Shown one piece after another: positions 16,490 through 25,323 of a stretch of DNA of 64,000 nt. Under the pieces are notes generated by a model. It was not told the origin of the DNA. It searched no databases and was given only the letters and a program-made list of their open reading frames with translations. The stretch is from JAPLUA01 sp964625855. GTDB taxonomy: Bacteria; Verrucomicrobiota; Verrucomicrobiia; Limisphaerales; UBA8199. Each line of letters starts with the position of its first letter. Position 1 is the stretch's first letter. Location: the NCBI GenBank assembly GCA_964625855.1, contig CAZVFC010000032.1, positions 1 through 64,000 on the forward strand, read 5' to 3'. The position numbers were made by a program, and so were the translations under genes.

Positions 16490-16724
16490 AGACCGAGGAT
16501 CGTGCAAGCATTACTTCTGGTCAACACGGAAAGGGGTGGGGCAAGCGGGCGGCCTCGGCCGCTCGCGCACTGATGCAGCGGAAAGCGTCGGGCGTAAAGA
16601 GATGCTTGGTTCTTCGGGAAGGTCAGTGCTCAGCACCACGCGATCCGCCGCCGGCGGACGGCTTCGCTATTCGCTGCTTTGAATTCGGTGCAAGCGGACC
16701 CCGACCAATGGATGTCCGCGGAGT

Positions 16725-17636
16725 TCATCGCTCCGCCGGCTTGAGGTTGGCACTGTGGTGGAGCTTCCTTCCGGACAACGGGCGGTCAACGCGCCGATTC
16801 GAATGTGCTCTCCGTGGGCCGAGGGCTTGTTCAATGAGGTCATTGATCCAGGCATTTACGTTTGGCTTAGCCTTGGCTGCGATTTCCGCCTTGGGCCGCC
16901 GGAGTCGCACCGTGATGGTGCTCCCTGTACCACACGACGTGTACCACACATCACCCGGACGCGCGTTTCCTTTGGCGGATGGCCCCGTAACCCGCGCCAG
17001 TCTCGCGCCGGCAGTGCCTCGCTGGCGCGCCCCGGTGGATCGCGTAACGGTCTGATTGTGAAGGACCTGCGCAGACACTTCTTCCTTCTTCATCCTTCTT
17101 TCTGCCTTCGCTCCTGCCCCTTTTGCCTTGCCTGCACTCCCGGCTTTACGAAGGTGTTGCCCTGGTGCGGTACCGGAGGGGATACGGTGTGTACCCGAGG
17201 AGGCTCGCGAATTTCGCTGCGGGTGCTGCATTTTTGAAGGCCGAGAGTGAGATTTCCCAATGCTGGCGGGGGTTTTCGTGCGCTTGATCTTCTCCTGAAC
17301 GAAGTACTGGTGGCCGGTCAGAGTACCGACACTGCCGGCGCGCACACGGGTCCGGACCTTCGACCCGGCAGCGATACAGGCATCCTGCTCGGCGTCGGTG
17401 AGGAACTCGCTATAGGCCTTGGAGGCGGCGCGCAGGCGGGCCCGGCAGGAGCGTTGTTTCTGGGTGCGGGGATCTTTGGGTTTGACCCAGAGGCGCCGGC
17501 ACTGCTTGCCGTCCCGCAACAGATACCAGACCCAGTCGCCGCACCGGCCGCTCTTTAGAGACTTATCGAGGCAGGCTCCTGAAGGCGCACAGAGCGCGCA
17601 GCGGCGGCACGAACGAATCTTGGATACAGCAGTCAT
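16725..17636 (-). CDS. Uncharacterised Cys-rich, repeat-containing, RHH-like protein
   Basis: 303 residues. The N-terminus has five Cys (C10, C13, C16, C22, C32) in a likely metal site, then a basic segment with RLWVKPKDPRTQKQRS and SEFLTDAEQDACIAAGSK. Residues ~130-235 are K/R/A-rich with two imperfect repeats (QHPQRNSRASSGTHR and LHNQTVTRSTGARQR). The C-terminus, STITVRLRRPKAEIAAK then NAWINDLIEQAL, looks like a ribbon-helix-helix DNA-binding strand and helices. I recall similar ORFs as multi-copy and repeat-length variable in Verrucomicrobia. The ATG overlaps the rnhB stop by 4 bp. Function unknown; nucleic-acid binding is inference. Confidence 0.6.
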   Translation of the reverse strand: MTAVSKIRSCRRCALCAPSGACLDKSLKSGRCGDWVWYLLRDGKQCRRLWVKPKDPRTQKQRSCRARLRAASKAYSEFLTDAEQDACIAAGSKVRTRVRAGSVGTLTGHQYFVQEKIKRTKTPASIGKSHSRPSKMQHPQRNSRASSGTHRIPSGTAPGQHLRKAGSAGKAKGAGAKAERRMKKEEVSAQVLHNQTVTRSTGARQRGTAGARLARVTGPSAKGNARPGDVWYTSCGTGSTITVRLRRPKAEIAAKAKPNVNAWINDLIEQALGPRRAHSNRRVDRPLSGRKLHHSANLKPAER

Positions 17637-18313
17637 CCCAGGTTGATCGCCGAGGCGGTGAAAGGCAACTCCCTCTCCACTGGTCGGAGCGGCGCGAAGC
17701 TGCGACGGTGGATCGGGCAGGGGCCGAGCGCCTGGATGGCGGCCAGGTGCTGCGGGGTGCCGTAGCCCTTGTGCACGGCGAAACCGTAGCCGGGATACTG
17801 CCGGTCAAACACGCGCATCAGGCGGTCGCGGGTCACTTTCGCCAGCACGCTGGCGCCGGCGATCGAGTAACTGCGCGCGTCGCCTTTGACTAGCGGGGTG
17901 TTTGGGAAGCGCATGGATTTGACGGGGCGGCCGTCCACGAGCACGTGCTCGGGCGGCGGATGCAGTTGGGCGAGCGCCTGGTTCATTGCGTGGTGGGTCG
18001 CCTGGAGAATGTTAATGCGGTCAATCATTTCCACGTCCGCACTAGCGATCGCATAGCGGATGTCCGGGTGTGAGGTCAGGATGGCGTAGTAGTCTTCTCG
18101 CTGCGCTTCCGTAAGCTGCTTCGAGTCGTTCAACTCGCGGAGCCGGCTGTCCAGCCCGGTCTTCGACCAACTGCATGGAAGGACCAGGGCACCGGCTACC
18201 ACGGGCCCGGCGAGCGGGCCGCGGCCCGCCTCGTCCACGCCCGCGACGAGCGTCAGGCCCTGCTGCCAGAGCGCGCGCTCATGGGCCAGGCGGTTCCAGA
18301 ACTTGGCGCTCAA
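17633..18313 (-). CDS. rnhB: Ribonuclease HII
   Basis: 226 residues. Removes RNA from RNA-DNA hybrids. VAGVDEAGRGPLAGPVVAGA holds the first two acids, LNDSKQLTEAQRE the next motif, and VDGRPVK and SIAGASVLAKVTRDR the remaining catalytic Asp region; YGFAVHKGYGTPQH is the conserved C-terminal part. Its start overlaps the NagB-like gene by 4 bp and its stop overlaps the next gene by 4 bp, so it is translationally coupled on both sides. Confidence 0.95.
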   Translation of the reverse strand: MSAKFWNRLAHERALWQQGLTLVAGVDEAGRGPLAGPVVAGALVLPCSWSKTGLDSRLRELNDSKQLTEAQREDYYAILTSHPDIRYAIASADVEMIDRINILQATHHAMNQALAQLHPPPEHVLVDGRPVKSMRFPNTPLVKGDARSYSIAGASVLAKVTRDRLMRVFDRQYPGYGFAVHKGYGTPQHLAAIQALGPCPIHRRSFAPLRPVERELPFTASAINLG

Positions 18314-19242
18314 TGCATCTCGACGCCACAGGTGCCGATGCCCTTGCGGTAGTAGTTGAACTGCACGTTCGGGTGGTCCGCCAGGAGCGACATCGGCACG
18401 GCCGCATCGGGCAACTTCTTGGCGATCATCAGGCAGCTCAGCCGTTGGCCGAACGGGTTGTCATGGTTGCCCGCCTGCCAGATCGAGACCTTCTCCGCCT
18501 GCCAGGTTTCCACCGGCCCGACCGAGATGGCCTGGGTGGGCACGAGCGAGATGTTCCCGCCGCCGGAAGTGCGCGCGTTTTGCGCAACAGTCAGCGGATG
18601 CAGGTCCACCACGCGCGTGGTCAGCTTGCGATATTCGGTCGGTGAGGGCGGCTGGTTCTTGTACTTGCCCTTGCGGCGCGGCGGATCATTGAAGGCCCAA
18701 TGCTTCACGTCGCCCTGACCGCCCTGCATGACAGCGCAGCGTACGCCGGTGCCCCAGGTTTTGCGGTAGGCCGCCGTGTCCGCCTTCGGGAAATGCAGGT
18801 TCGTGTTGGGCATCACCAGGTCCTTGCGGATGCGGCTGAAGCAAAGCTCGCGGTCGGCCTTCTCGAAGGAAAGCGGATGCGTGGGCGGCGCCTCCCTGCC
18901 ATCGAGATACCACTCGTCCATGCCCCAGAAATGGGCGGAACGGACGTTGAGGTTCAGGTCATTGACGAGCCGCGCCACCAGGGGCAACTGCTCCGTCGGG
19001 CCGATCGGGCCGCAGATGCCGACTGGGTTATCGGGCGTGGACTGCCTCCAGGCGTTGATGTATTCCAGCGCCTCGGCCAAGTAGAACTCTTCGATGGTGT
19101 CATACATCACCACCTGGAAGCCAGGCCGTGAGAGCTTGAGCATCTTCTCGGGCGTTAACACGGCGGCATCGCGGATGATGTCCGCGTCCAGAGTGGTGTA
19201 ATCCCACCAGTCGGGTGCGATGGAACTGAGTCGTCTTGGCAT
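18310..19242 (-). CDS. Glucosamine-6-phosphate isomerase/deaminase-like protein (NagB-like)
   Basis: 310 residues of the NagB/6-phosphogluconolactonase superfamily, divergent from E. coli NagB. Seen: GICGPIGPTEQLP (phosphate-loop region), AHFWGMDEWYLDG (the catalytic D-E segment), and QGGQGDVKHWAFNDPP in place of the canonical GIGxxGHIAFNEP. This suggests an amino-sugar phosphate substrate. ATG 19242 is used since upstream residues are not conserved. The PIG-L deacetylase gene lies 40 bp upstream, supporting a role in N-acetylated sugar breakdown. Confidence 0.8.
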   Translation of the reverse strand: MPRRLSSIAPDWWDYTTLDADIIRDAAVLTPEKMLKLSRPGFQVVMYDTIEEFYLAEALEYINAWRQSTPDNPVGICGPIGPTEQLPLVARLVNDLNLNVRSAHFWGMDEWYLDGREAPPTHPLSFEKADRELCFSRIRKDLVMPNTNLHFPKADTAAYRKTWGTGVRCAVMQGGQGDVKHWAFNDPPRRKGKYKNQPPSPTEYRKLTTRVVDLHPLTVAQNARTSGGGNISLVPTQAISVGPVETWQAEKVSIWQAGNHDNPFGQRLSCLMIAKKLPDAAVPMSLLADHPNVQFNYYRKGIGTCGVEMH

Positions 19243-19282
19243 AGGCAGGGTAGATATCGGTTCGCGCAGGTGAAAAGCAATC

Positions 19283-20086
19283 CTAAAACCCGCGCTCGAG
19301 GCTCCGCTCGTAGGCTTGGTTGACCAGGTAGTTCTCCCCCAACGCGTCCGCCAGCGGGTCGGCGTCGGGCGCGCAATAGCCGCAATGCAGATGCCGCCGC
19401 CAGCCTTCGGCATACTTGAACTTCTTGGAGAGCCGGCCGACGGCCAGCCAGTTGTCTTCCGCCGCCAGCAGGTAGGAGCTCAGGCCCTGGCTGACATCCA
19501 GCCAGTTTTGCTGGCTTTTGTGCGCGGCGAGCGCCTCGAGCTGGAGCTTGTGGACCGGGGTGGTGTTGACGAAGGCGCCCGGAATCATGCGCCGCCTCAA
19601 CTGATCCCGCAGCCCCATCGTCATGGCGTGATAGACCGTTACGTCGTAGTCCGCCGTCGGGCGCGTCGGCGCAGTCTTGAAGTTGGGCATCCCCCGCGTG
19701 AACGCGGCCGTCACCGCCAGCCGGGATGTGTTCATGTGGTCCTCCATGTAATCCTGCGGCGAATGGGTCAGGAGAATGCCGGGCTTGACCTCCCGGATGA
19801 TGGCCGCCAGCAGGCGGAGCAGGTCGAGCTTGTACAGGATCTCCAGGTCGTTGGCGAGGCTCGGGTGGAAGTGCGCGCCGAGGATCTTCGCCGCGGCCCG
19901 CGCCTCGGTGCCGCGGATGGAGCTCGTCGTTGACGCGTTGTACTGCACGCTGCCGCAACTGCCGTTGGCCAGCGTCAGGTAGTGGATTTCATGGCCCGCC
20001 TTCTTGAGCTGCAAGAGCGTCCCCGCCATGTAGAACTCGATGTCGTCAGGATGGGCCCCGATGGCAATGGCAACTTTGTTTTGCAT
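19283..20086 (-). CDS. PIG-L/LmbE-family zinc deacetylase
   Basis: 267 residues. The N-terminus AIAIGAHPDDIEFYMAGTL contains the AHPDD zinc/catalytic motif of PIG-L deacetylases, and SPQDYMEDHMNTSR supplies the third ligand His. Members remove N-acetyl groups from GlcNAc-type sugars. Position before a NagB-like isomerase and after a Gfo/Idh/MocA oxidoreductase fits a small amino-sugar catabolic unit. No signal peptide, so it would act on imported sugars. Confidence 0.88.
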   Translation of the reverse strand: MQNKVAIAIGAHPDDIEFYMAGTLLQLKKAGHEIHYLTLANGSCGSVQYNASTTSSIRGTEARAAAKILGAHFHPSLANDLEILYKLDLLRLLAAIIREVKPGILLTHSPQDYMEDHMNTSRLAVTAAFTRGMPNFKTAPTRPTADYDVTVYHAMTMGLRDQLRRRMIPGAFVNTTPVHKLQLEALAAHKSQQNWLDVSQGLSSYLLAAEDNWLAVGRLSKKFKYAEGWRRHLHCGYCAPDADPLADALGENYLVNQAYERSLERGF

Positions 20087-20179
20087 ACCGATACAACTTC
20101 ATTGAGCTTCTCAAACTGCTTGAACCCTACCCGCCGATTCGCCGCCGGCAACTTCTGAATCCTTCGACCTGTTTCCGCG

Positions 20180-21214
20180 CTACTTCAATTCGGACATCTT
20201 CATTGGCCTTCCCAGCTCGGCGGACCGGTCGGCGGCAAACACCACTTCGTGGCTGATTGCCGCCTCGTCCAGGCTGGTGAGCGGCATGGCCTTGCCCTGA
20301 TCCAGCGCGTTGAAAAACGCCTCAAACTGCGCCTGGTAGGGGTGATCGGAAACATCGCCCGAATCCACTAATTTCATGGCCAGCGCGCTCCAGGTGGCTT
20401 TGTTGGTGCCCAGCTCGGATGAGTGGAACTTGGTGTCGAGCAGGCTGCCCTTGCTGCCAACCAGATGCGTGTGAAAATAATACGGCTGGAGGCAATCAAT
20501 CACGGAGGCGCACTTGCCGGCGGCGCCGTTCTTGAATTTAAGGATCGTCACGCTCGTGCTCGGATACTCATAGGGAGCGAATATCTTGCTCTTCGACCGG
20601 GTGTCGTAGCTCATCACTTCGACCACCTCGCTGCTCATGCAGAGCAGCAAGGCGTCCATCGCGTGACAGCCGGCTTCGAGCAGGGAGCTGCCACCTTCGG
20701 CCTTGCGCTGACACCAGCGGAATTCGGTGTACCAGGGGCCGATGCCGTGATAGTAATCCACCTCGCCGTAGTGCACGTGGCCCAACAGGCCCCGGTCCAG
20801 GACGGTCTTGGTGACCTGAAACTGGCTCGAGTAGCGGAGCTCGAAGCAGACGCAAGTCTTGACCCCGGCCCGCTTCACTGCCTGCTGCATGGCCCGCAGT
20901 TCCTTGAGTGAAAGGCACAGCGGCTTTTCCAGAATGAGATGCTTGCCGGCCCGGGTGGCGCGCTTCACCTGGTCCAGCCGTTGCGTGGGAAAGCCACACA
21001 GCGAGACGACGTGCACGTCAGGGTTGGCGAGCATCTCGTCCAGATCGTTATACACGCTAATGCGGCCGCCATACTGGGCGCTGAGCGCCGCCGCGTCGAG
21101 TCGGCGCGAGGAACACACGGCCGTGACCTGGCCAAGGGAGGTCGCGTTGATGGCCGGAATGTGCGCCGTGGCCGCCCAGCCGTAACCGACGATCCCGACG
21201 TTATACTTCTTCAT
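20180..21214 (-). CDS. Gfo/Idh/MocA family oxidoreductase
   Basis: 344 residues. The N-terminal Rossmann motif VGIVGYGWAATAHIPA binds NAD(P); GKHLILEKPLCLSLKE is the family EKP motif with the catalytic Lys; the C-terminal half (EVDYYHGIGPWY, GGSSLLEAGCHAMDALLLCM) is the sugar-binding alpha/beta domain with the conserved H-x-xD. Such enzymes oxidise sugars, inositols or their derivatives. First gene of the amino-sugar-like run on the minus strand. No export signal, in contrast to the homologue at 54698. Confidence 0.88.
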   Translation of the reverse strand: MKKYNVGIVGYGWAATAHIPAINATSLGQVTAVCSSRRLDAAALSAQYGGRISVYNDLDEMLANPDVHVVSLCGFPTQRLDQVKRATRAGKHLILEKPLCLSLKELRAMQQAVKRAGVKTCVCFELRYSSQFQVTKTVLDRGLLGHVHYGEVDYYHGIGPWYTEFRWCQRKAEGGSSLLEAGCHAMDALLLCMSSEVVEVMSYDTRSKSKIFAPYEYPSTSVTILKFKNGAAGKCASVIDCLQPYYFHTHLVGSKGSLLDTKFHSSELGTNKATWSALAMKLVDSGDVSDHPYQAQFEAFFNALDQGKAMPLTSLDEAAISHEVVFAADRSAELGRPMKMSELK

Positions 21215-21349
21215 GGGGCCGGATCAGGATGCTGCTGCGCTGTCTCATCGCTAGAAATGGCACATCCTTTCACCGAGTTTGTCAAATTAATCTGCGCACC
21301 CGCGTTTTGGGCATTCCCCTGCGGCGGGCCTCTGGGTTACAATGGCGGC

Positions 21350-21880
21350 ATGAAAATCGAAGTGCTGCACATCGGCATGAAGGTCCGGCACCCGCAATAC
21401 GGGGTCGGGGTGGTCAAAACGATTTCCGAGGCGACGGCGGACATCCAGTTCGACGACGGCCGGCGAACGGTCGCGCCGGAACCGAGCGGGCTCGAGCCGG
21501 CGGAGGCGCAGGCCAGCATCCGCGGGCTCGACCTGCCGCTGGCCCAGGTGGTCCAGCAAACCGTTGATGCCACGATTCAGCGGCTCGGGCTGGAGAAGCC
21601 CGACTCCGTGGTCGGCCAACTGGCGCCGCGCTGGCACAAAGGCAGACTGGTTATGCATCCCGCGGACCCGGCCCTGCAAACCAAGGAAGTCCCGCTGGAG
21701 GTGTTCTTCCACAAGGTCATCATGGTGCGAAACAACCTGCGGGTGCTGGAGCAGAAGATCAACGCCCACGAGAAGCTCACGGACGGCGAGAAGATCGAGA
21801 TGGAGCAATACATTACCCGGTCCTACGGTTCGCTGACCACCTTCAACCTGCTCTTCAAGGAGAAGGAAGACCAGTTCTAG
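21350..21880 (+). CDS. Conserved hypothetical protein with KOW/CarD-like N-terminus
   Basis: 176 residues. The first ~45 residues (VLHIGMKVRHPQYGVGVVK, ADIQFDDGRRTV) resemble the small beta barrel of CarD/UvrD-tail or KOW-type domains, which start with a hydrophobic-G-x-x-V-x-H-x-x-G-x-G-x-V pattern. The C-terminal 70 residues are charged and helical (VMRVRNNLRVLEQKI-like, then LTDGEKIEMEQYITR). It may bind RNA polymerase, DNA or RNA, but that is inference. ATG 21350 is the first start in the frame that makes sense; the frame is open further upstream across the divergent promoter region. Confidence 0.75.
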   Translation: MKIEVLHIGMKVRHPQYGVGVVKTISEATADIQFDDGRRTVAPEPSGLEPAEAQASIRGLDLPLAQVVQQTVDATIQRLGLEKPDSVVGQLAPRWHKGRLVMHPADPALQTKEVPLEVFFHKVIMVRNNLRVLEQKINAHEKLTDGEKIEMEQYITRSYGSLTTFNLLFKEKEDQF

Positions 21881-21946
21881 ATTCTGTAGCAGTGGGTCAG
21901 GGAGCGGGAAGGCAACGGCCGCCAGGGGCCGACCGGGCAGGCTGGC

Positions 21947-22150
21947 TCACCGCGTAACGGGCAGAACGATATTGTAACGTGGGTCTTCGTAGCAGAGCAG
22001 GACTTCCACGTTTTCCAGCCGTGCGTCAAAGACCAGTTCGACCGCCCGGGAGGTTTGCCTGAGGTCGAGGGCCTCCTGCTCGTTGGATGTCCACTCCGAG
22101 GCGCTCTGGTAGTACTGGCTTGTCTGGGTGCTGCGCAACAGTACCTTCAT
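21947..22150 (-). CDS. Small hypothetical protein, paralogue of 22392..22640
   Basis: 67 residues. MKVLLRSTQTSQYYQSASEW, then EALDLRQTSRAVELVF and VEVLLCYEDPRYNIVLPV. It aligns end to end with the protein at 22392..22640: same MKxLLRxxxTxxY start, W followed by an EALD(F/L) segment and a V-hydrophobic strand, then a D-P/D-S turn. I chose ATG 22150 to match that alignment. Function unknown; I recall this short family as common in Verrucomicrobia. Confidence 0.7.
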   Translation of the reverse strand: MKVLLRSTQTSQYYQSASEWTSNEQEALDLRQTSRAVELVFDARLENVEVLLCYEDPRYNIVLPVTR

Positions 22151-22391
22151 AAGCCTACCGGCCCCCAGCAAATGGGCGGCGTTGCGCTAGTCGTCGGGTC
22201 TTCAAACTGAGCAAACCACATAGGAATAGACTACCCCCTATTCTCCAGGAAGAAGCAAAACTGCGCAATCCGCAATGATACGGAGTCCGCCAGAGAAATA
22301 ATACGGACGCCACTCCTTGAAGGAGGCTCGGATTCGGAGCCGCCGGTCAAGACACCGGCTGCCCGGTCAACGGACTACATGCCTCTTGGCA

Positions 22392-22640
22392 TCAGGCTGC
22401 TTGCTGGCAGACGCTCCTGACCGAGAGCCTCTCGCGTAGAGCGATGAGCGACACGGTAGTGGAGCTGTCGGGGTCGCCGGAGCCAAAGACCACTTCCATC
22501 TTTCTGAACCCTGAGTTCTCGGCAAACCCCATAGCCTGACGCATCGTCTTGAAATCCAAGGCCTCGCTCGGATCGCAGGTCCAACCGTCAGCGGCCCGGA
22601 CATACAAACCCGTTGGAGCATTTCGCAAAAGCGTTTTCAT
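22392..22640 (-). CDS. Small hypothetical protein, paralogue of 21947..22150
   Basis: 82 residues. MKTLLRNAPTGLYVRAADGW, a SEALDFKTMRQAMGFAE helix and MEVVFGSGDPDSSTTVSLI. The two proteins sit 240 bp apart in tandem on the minus strand, suggesting local duplication. The start is ATG 22640; the frame is open to 22685 but the extra residues are not shared. The C-terminal ~18 residues have no partner in the shorter paralogue. Confidence 0.7.
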   Translation of the reverse strand: MKTLLRNAPTGLYVRAADGWTCDPSEALDFKTMRQAMGFAENSGFRKMEVVFGSGDPDSSTTVSLIALRERLSVRSVCQQAA

Positions 22641-22851
22641 CAGATGCCAGTGCGCCCTTTCCATCTGGAGCGCCCCGGTGTTCATTTCTTTGTTCTGAGA
22701 AGGACGCTAACAGGAAATGGAGCGGGTGTCTGTCGGTACGATTACGGAAGCCTTTGTAAGGTTTAGCCTTACAGCTCGCTCGGTGCGGTGTGGATGCGCC
22801 GGAGAAGTACAGTTCGGGTCCTGGTGCAAACCCTGCTCCCGCCTCAGGCGC

Positions 22852-23112
22852 CTATCGTTTGCGCCGCTCCAGCGCGTGACCGTATTTGCGCTTGAGCCGG
22901 TAGGCCGAGGACAGCGCGGTCTTGCCCTCGTCGTTTTCCCAGACCTCATCGTAGGCCGGTTGGCGCGGGGCACTTCGCAGCGGGCGCTCCTTGTGGATGT
23001 TGCCCTTCTCATCACAGTCCAGCTCCACATACCGCGGCTTCTGGCTCCGATTCCATCGGTTCGACAAAATGACCAAAACCTTCCGCTTCTTCGTTGTCGG
23101 TTTAGCTCGCAT
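22852..23112 (-). CDS. Small basic hypothetical protein
   Basis: 86 residues: a lysine/arginine-rich N-terminus, VLVILSNRWNRSQKPRYVEL, DEKGNIHKERPLR, AYDEVWENDEGK and a basic end. The sharp pattern of conserved-looking aromatic and charged residues and its placement 3 bp after the esterase stop argue for a real cotranscribed gene. I recall similar short proteins in Verrucomicrobia; no function is known to me. Confidence 0.65.
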   Translation of the reverse strand: MRAKPTTKKRKVLVILSNRWNRSQKPRYVELDCDEKGNIHKERPLRSAPRQPAYDEVWENDEGKTALSSAYRLKRKYGHALERRKR

Positions 23113-23115
23113 AGA

Positions 23116-25323
23116 TTATTTGCACCGAACAAGCACCCGCAAGCGCACGGACTGATAAGAACCCGCATTGCCGGCAAAAGTCCAGTCGGCGTTTCCGGTC
23201 GGCTGGTTCCCAATGCCCGCATCGGCGCCGCTGCCCTCCCGCCAGTGATTCAGCGCCAGCAGGACCTGTCTGGCGTCGTGGTTATGGATCTGCATCGAGC
23301 CGTATCCGTCCCGCGGGGCCGACGGCTCGTCGCCAAAGTCGTAAACCTGGCTCGAGGCGTTGGGCACCTTGGCGCTGTTTGCGCCACCGTAGTTATCCGG
23401 CCAGAACTCGATGTTACCCCCCGTCAAGCCTGTGCCGGTAACGACGCCCTTCACATTCGAGTACACGTTCAGGTTCGAGACGTTGCGCTGGAACCGGGCG
23501 CCTGACTGGAAGGTCGGCACGCCGATCTTGTCCAAAGCGTCTGTAAACGGGTCCATCGAGACATACACATACTCCCCGGTCCCATCCGACTTTTGGAGTT
23601 CAAGGCAATACGCGATCCGATCGAACGGCGGTTGGAGCCGTGCATGGTTATCCGCGCCGTATTTGATCGTCGGACCTAAACCAACCAGGTCCAGGTCATA
23701 CACCAACTGGTATTCCTTGGCTTCGGGCACGTGCCGGGCCATCAGGTCGCGTGTAGGCACGGTGCCGGCGCGGAAAGCTCCTGCGGGCAATCCCTCGGCA
23801 TTCATCAGGTTGGGTTCCGCCAGCATGTCCCAGGCAAAGCGCACCGCCGCCGGGCGCTTCACCCCGGGCGCGGACAGCACCACGGTCGAGCCGTCAATTC
23901 GGGCGTCCGCTTTGACAAATCCCCCCTCCTCCGCGTCAACGATCTCAAACCAGCTCAAGGGCTTACCGTCTCGGCTGGCCAGCCCACCGCCGACATTATC
24001 GAAGGTCAGCCGCATCTTGTCCCCGTCCACGCTCATCGCTTTGAAGCTGGGGCCGGTATAAACGAGGTCCTTTTGGCCGTAGGTTTTGGCCAGCGCCCAC
24101 AGCGCCAGCCGCCGTCCCACCTCCTGCTTGTTGGCGGGATGAATGTCCTTGAGGTCGCCGATATCATTGATGACCACCATGCCGCTGTTGGGGATGGCCT
24201 GCGCGGCGGCCTGCGCTTCCCAGAACTCCGCGACCGCCGCGGATTTGCCTTTATACGTATAAGGGGCGATCTGCACGAAATAAAAGGCGAGATTGTTATC
24301 GCCCCAAACCTGGCGCCACCCGCCGACCAGTGCTTTCATCCGCTCGGCATACAACATTCCTTCGCCGACGTTGGACTCGCCTTGGTACCAGATCGCCCCG
24401 CGCAGCGCGAAGGGGACCAGCGGATGGATCATGCCGTTATACAAAGCGGTTCGGTGCTGCAGTTCGTGCGGTGGCAACAGTTCCTCGGGATAGGTGGGCA
24501 TGGACGGCGCGTTCGTGCGGTGGGTAAGCGCCTGCCTGGCCGCCGCAAGCCAGCGTTCGGTGTCGTGCAGCACCTGCTCCAGGCGTTCTTGATGTGCTGG
24601 GGTCCGAGGGTCCGCGAGCCGCAGGCGTTCGTATTCCTGTTTCAACGCAGGAACCGCGGCGAACCCCTCCGGTGGCGTCCAGGGCTCGATCTTCGTGCCG
24701 CCCCAGGAAGCGTCAATGAGCCCCACCGCCACATTCAACTTCTGGTGCAACTCCCGGCCAAAGAAATAGCCGGCCGCGGAAAAGCCCCCCCAGCCGCCAG
24801 CCGCAACCGTTTCGGGCGAGCATACTTTCCAGGTGCCCTCCACGTCGGTTCGAGGCGCTGGCGTCCAGCGGTTGGTGATCATCAGCAGGCGGATGCCCGG
24901 ATGGTTGGCCGCGGCGATTTCTTTCGCGCCGTCGCGCACCGCGCCGATCCCCATCTCCATGTTCGACTGTCCGGAGCACAACCAGACTTCGCCAACCATG
25001 ACGTCCTCGAACTTCACCACACTGGAGCCGCTGACGGTGAGCGCGTAGGGGCCGCCGGCCTTCATCGCCGGGAGCTCCGTTTTCCATTCGCCGCGCTCGT
25101 TGGCCTGGGCCGTGCGGCTTTCGTTGGCGATTTGCACCGTGACGGTTTCCTTGGGCTGCGCCCAGCCCCAGAACACTAGCGGCTTCTGCTGCTGCACGAC
25201 CATGTGGCTGCCGAACACGTTCGGCAAACGCACCTCCGCCCAGGCCGACTGACACAAACTTGCGCCGATGACCAGCCCTACCACCGTTAATAGATGTCTC
25301 ATAATGAATCGGAAGCTCTGCAT
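23116..25323 (-). CDS. Sialate O-acetylesterase family protein, exported
   Basis: 735 residues. A signal peptide (LLTVVGLVIGASLCQSAWA) is followed by a beta domain (VRLPNVFGSHMVVQQ, VFWGWAQP), then the SGNH-like esterase domain: VWLCSGQSNMEM with the nucleophile Ser at about residue 118, GLIDASWGGTKIEPW, WYQGESN, and DIHPANKQEVGRRLA with the catalytic Asp/His near 394. The last ~190 residues form an extra beta domain. It should remove acetyl groups from sialic acid or other glycans in the periplasm or outside the cell. ATG 25323 chosen; ATG 25302 also leaves a signal peptide. The frame upstream reads through a REP-like palindrome. Confidence 0.9.
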   Translation of the reverse strand: MQSFRFIMRHLLTVVGLVIGASLCQSAWAEVRLPNVFGSHMVVQQQKPLVFWGWAQPKETVTVQIANESRTAQANERGEWKTELPAMKAGGPYALTVSGSSVVKFEDVMVGEVWLCSGQSNMEMGIGAVRDGAKEIAAANHPGIRLLMITNRWTPAPRTDVEGTWKVCSPETVAAGGWGGFSAAGYFFGRELHQKLNVAVGLIDASWGGTKIEPWTPPEGFAAVPALKQEYERLRLADPRTPAHQERLEQVLHDTERWLAAARQALTHRTNAPSMPTYPEELLPPHELQHRTALYNGMIHPLVPFALRGAIWYQGESNVGEGMLYAERMKALVGGWRQVWGDNNLAFYFVQIAPYTYKGKSAAVAEFWEAQAAAQAIPNSGMVVINDIGDLKDIHPANKQEVGRRLALWALAKTYGQKDLVYTGPSFKAMSVDGDKMRLTFDNVGGGLASRDGKPLSWFEIVDAEEGGFVKADARIDGSTVVLSAPGVKRPAAVRFAWDMLAEPNLMNAEGLPAGAFRAGTVPTRDLMARHVPEAKEYQLVYDLDLVGLGPTIKYGADNHARLQPPFDRIAYCLELQKSDGTGEYVYVSMDPFTDALDKIGVPTFQSGARFQRNVSNLNVYSNVKGVVTGTGLTGGNIEFWPDNYGGANSAKVPNASSQVYDFGDEPSAPRDGYGSMQIHNHDARQVLLALNHWREGSGADAGIGNQPTGNADWTFAGNAGSYQSVRLRVLVRCK

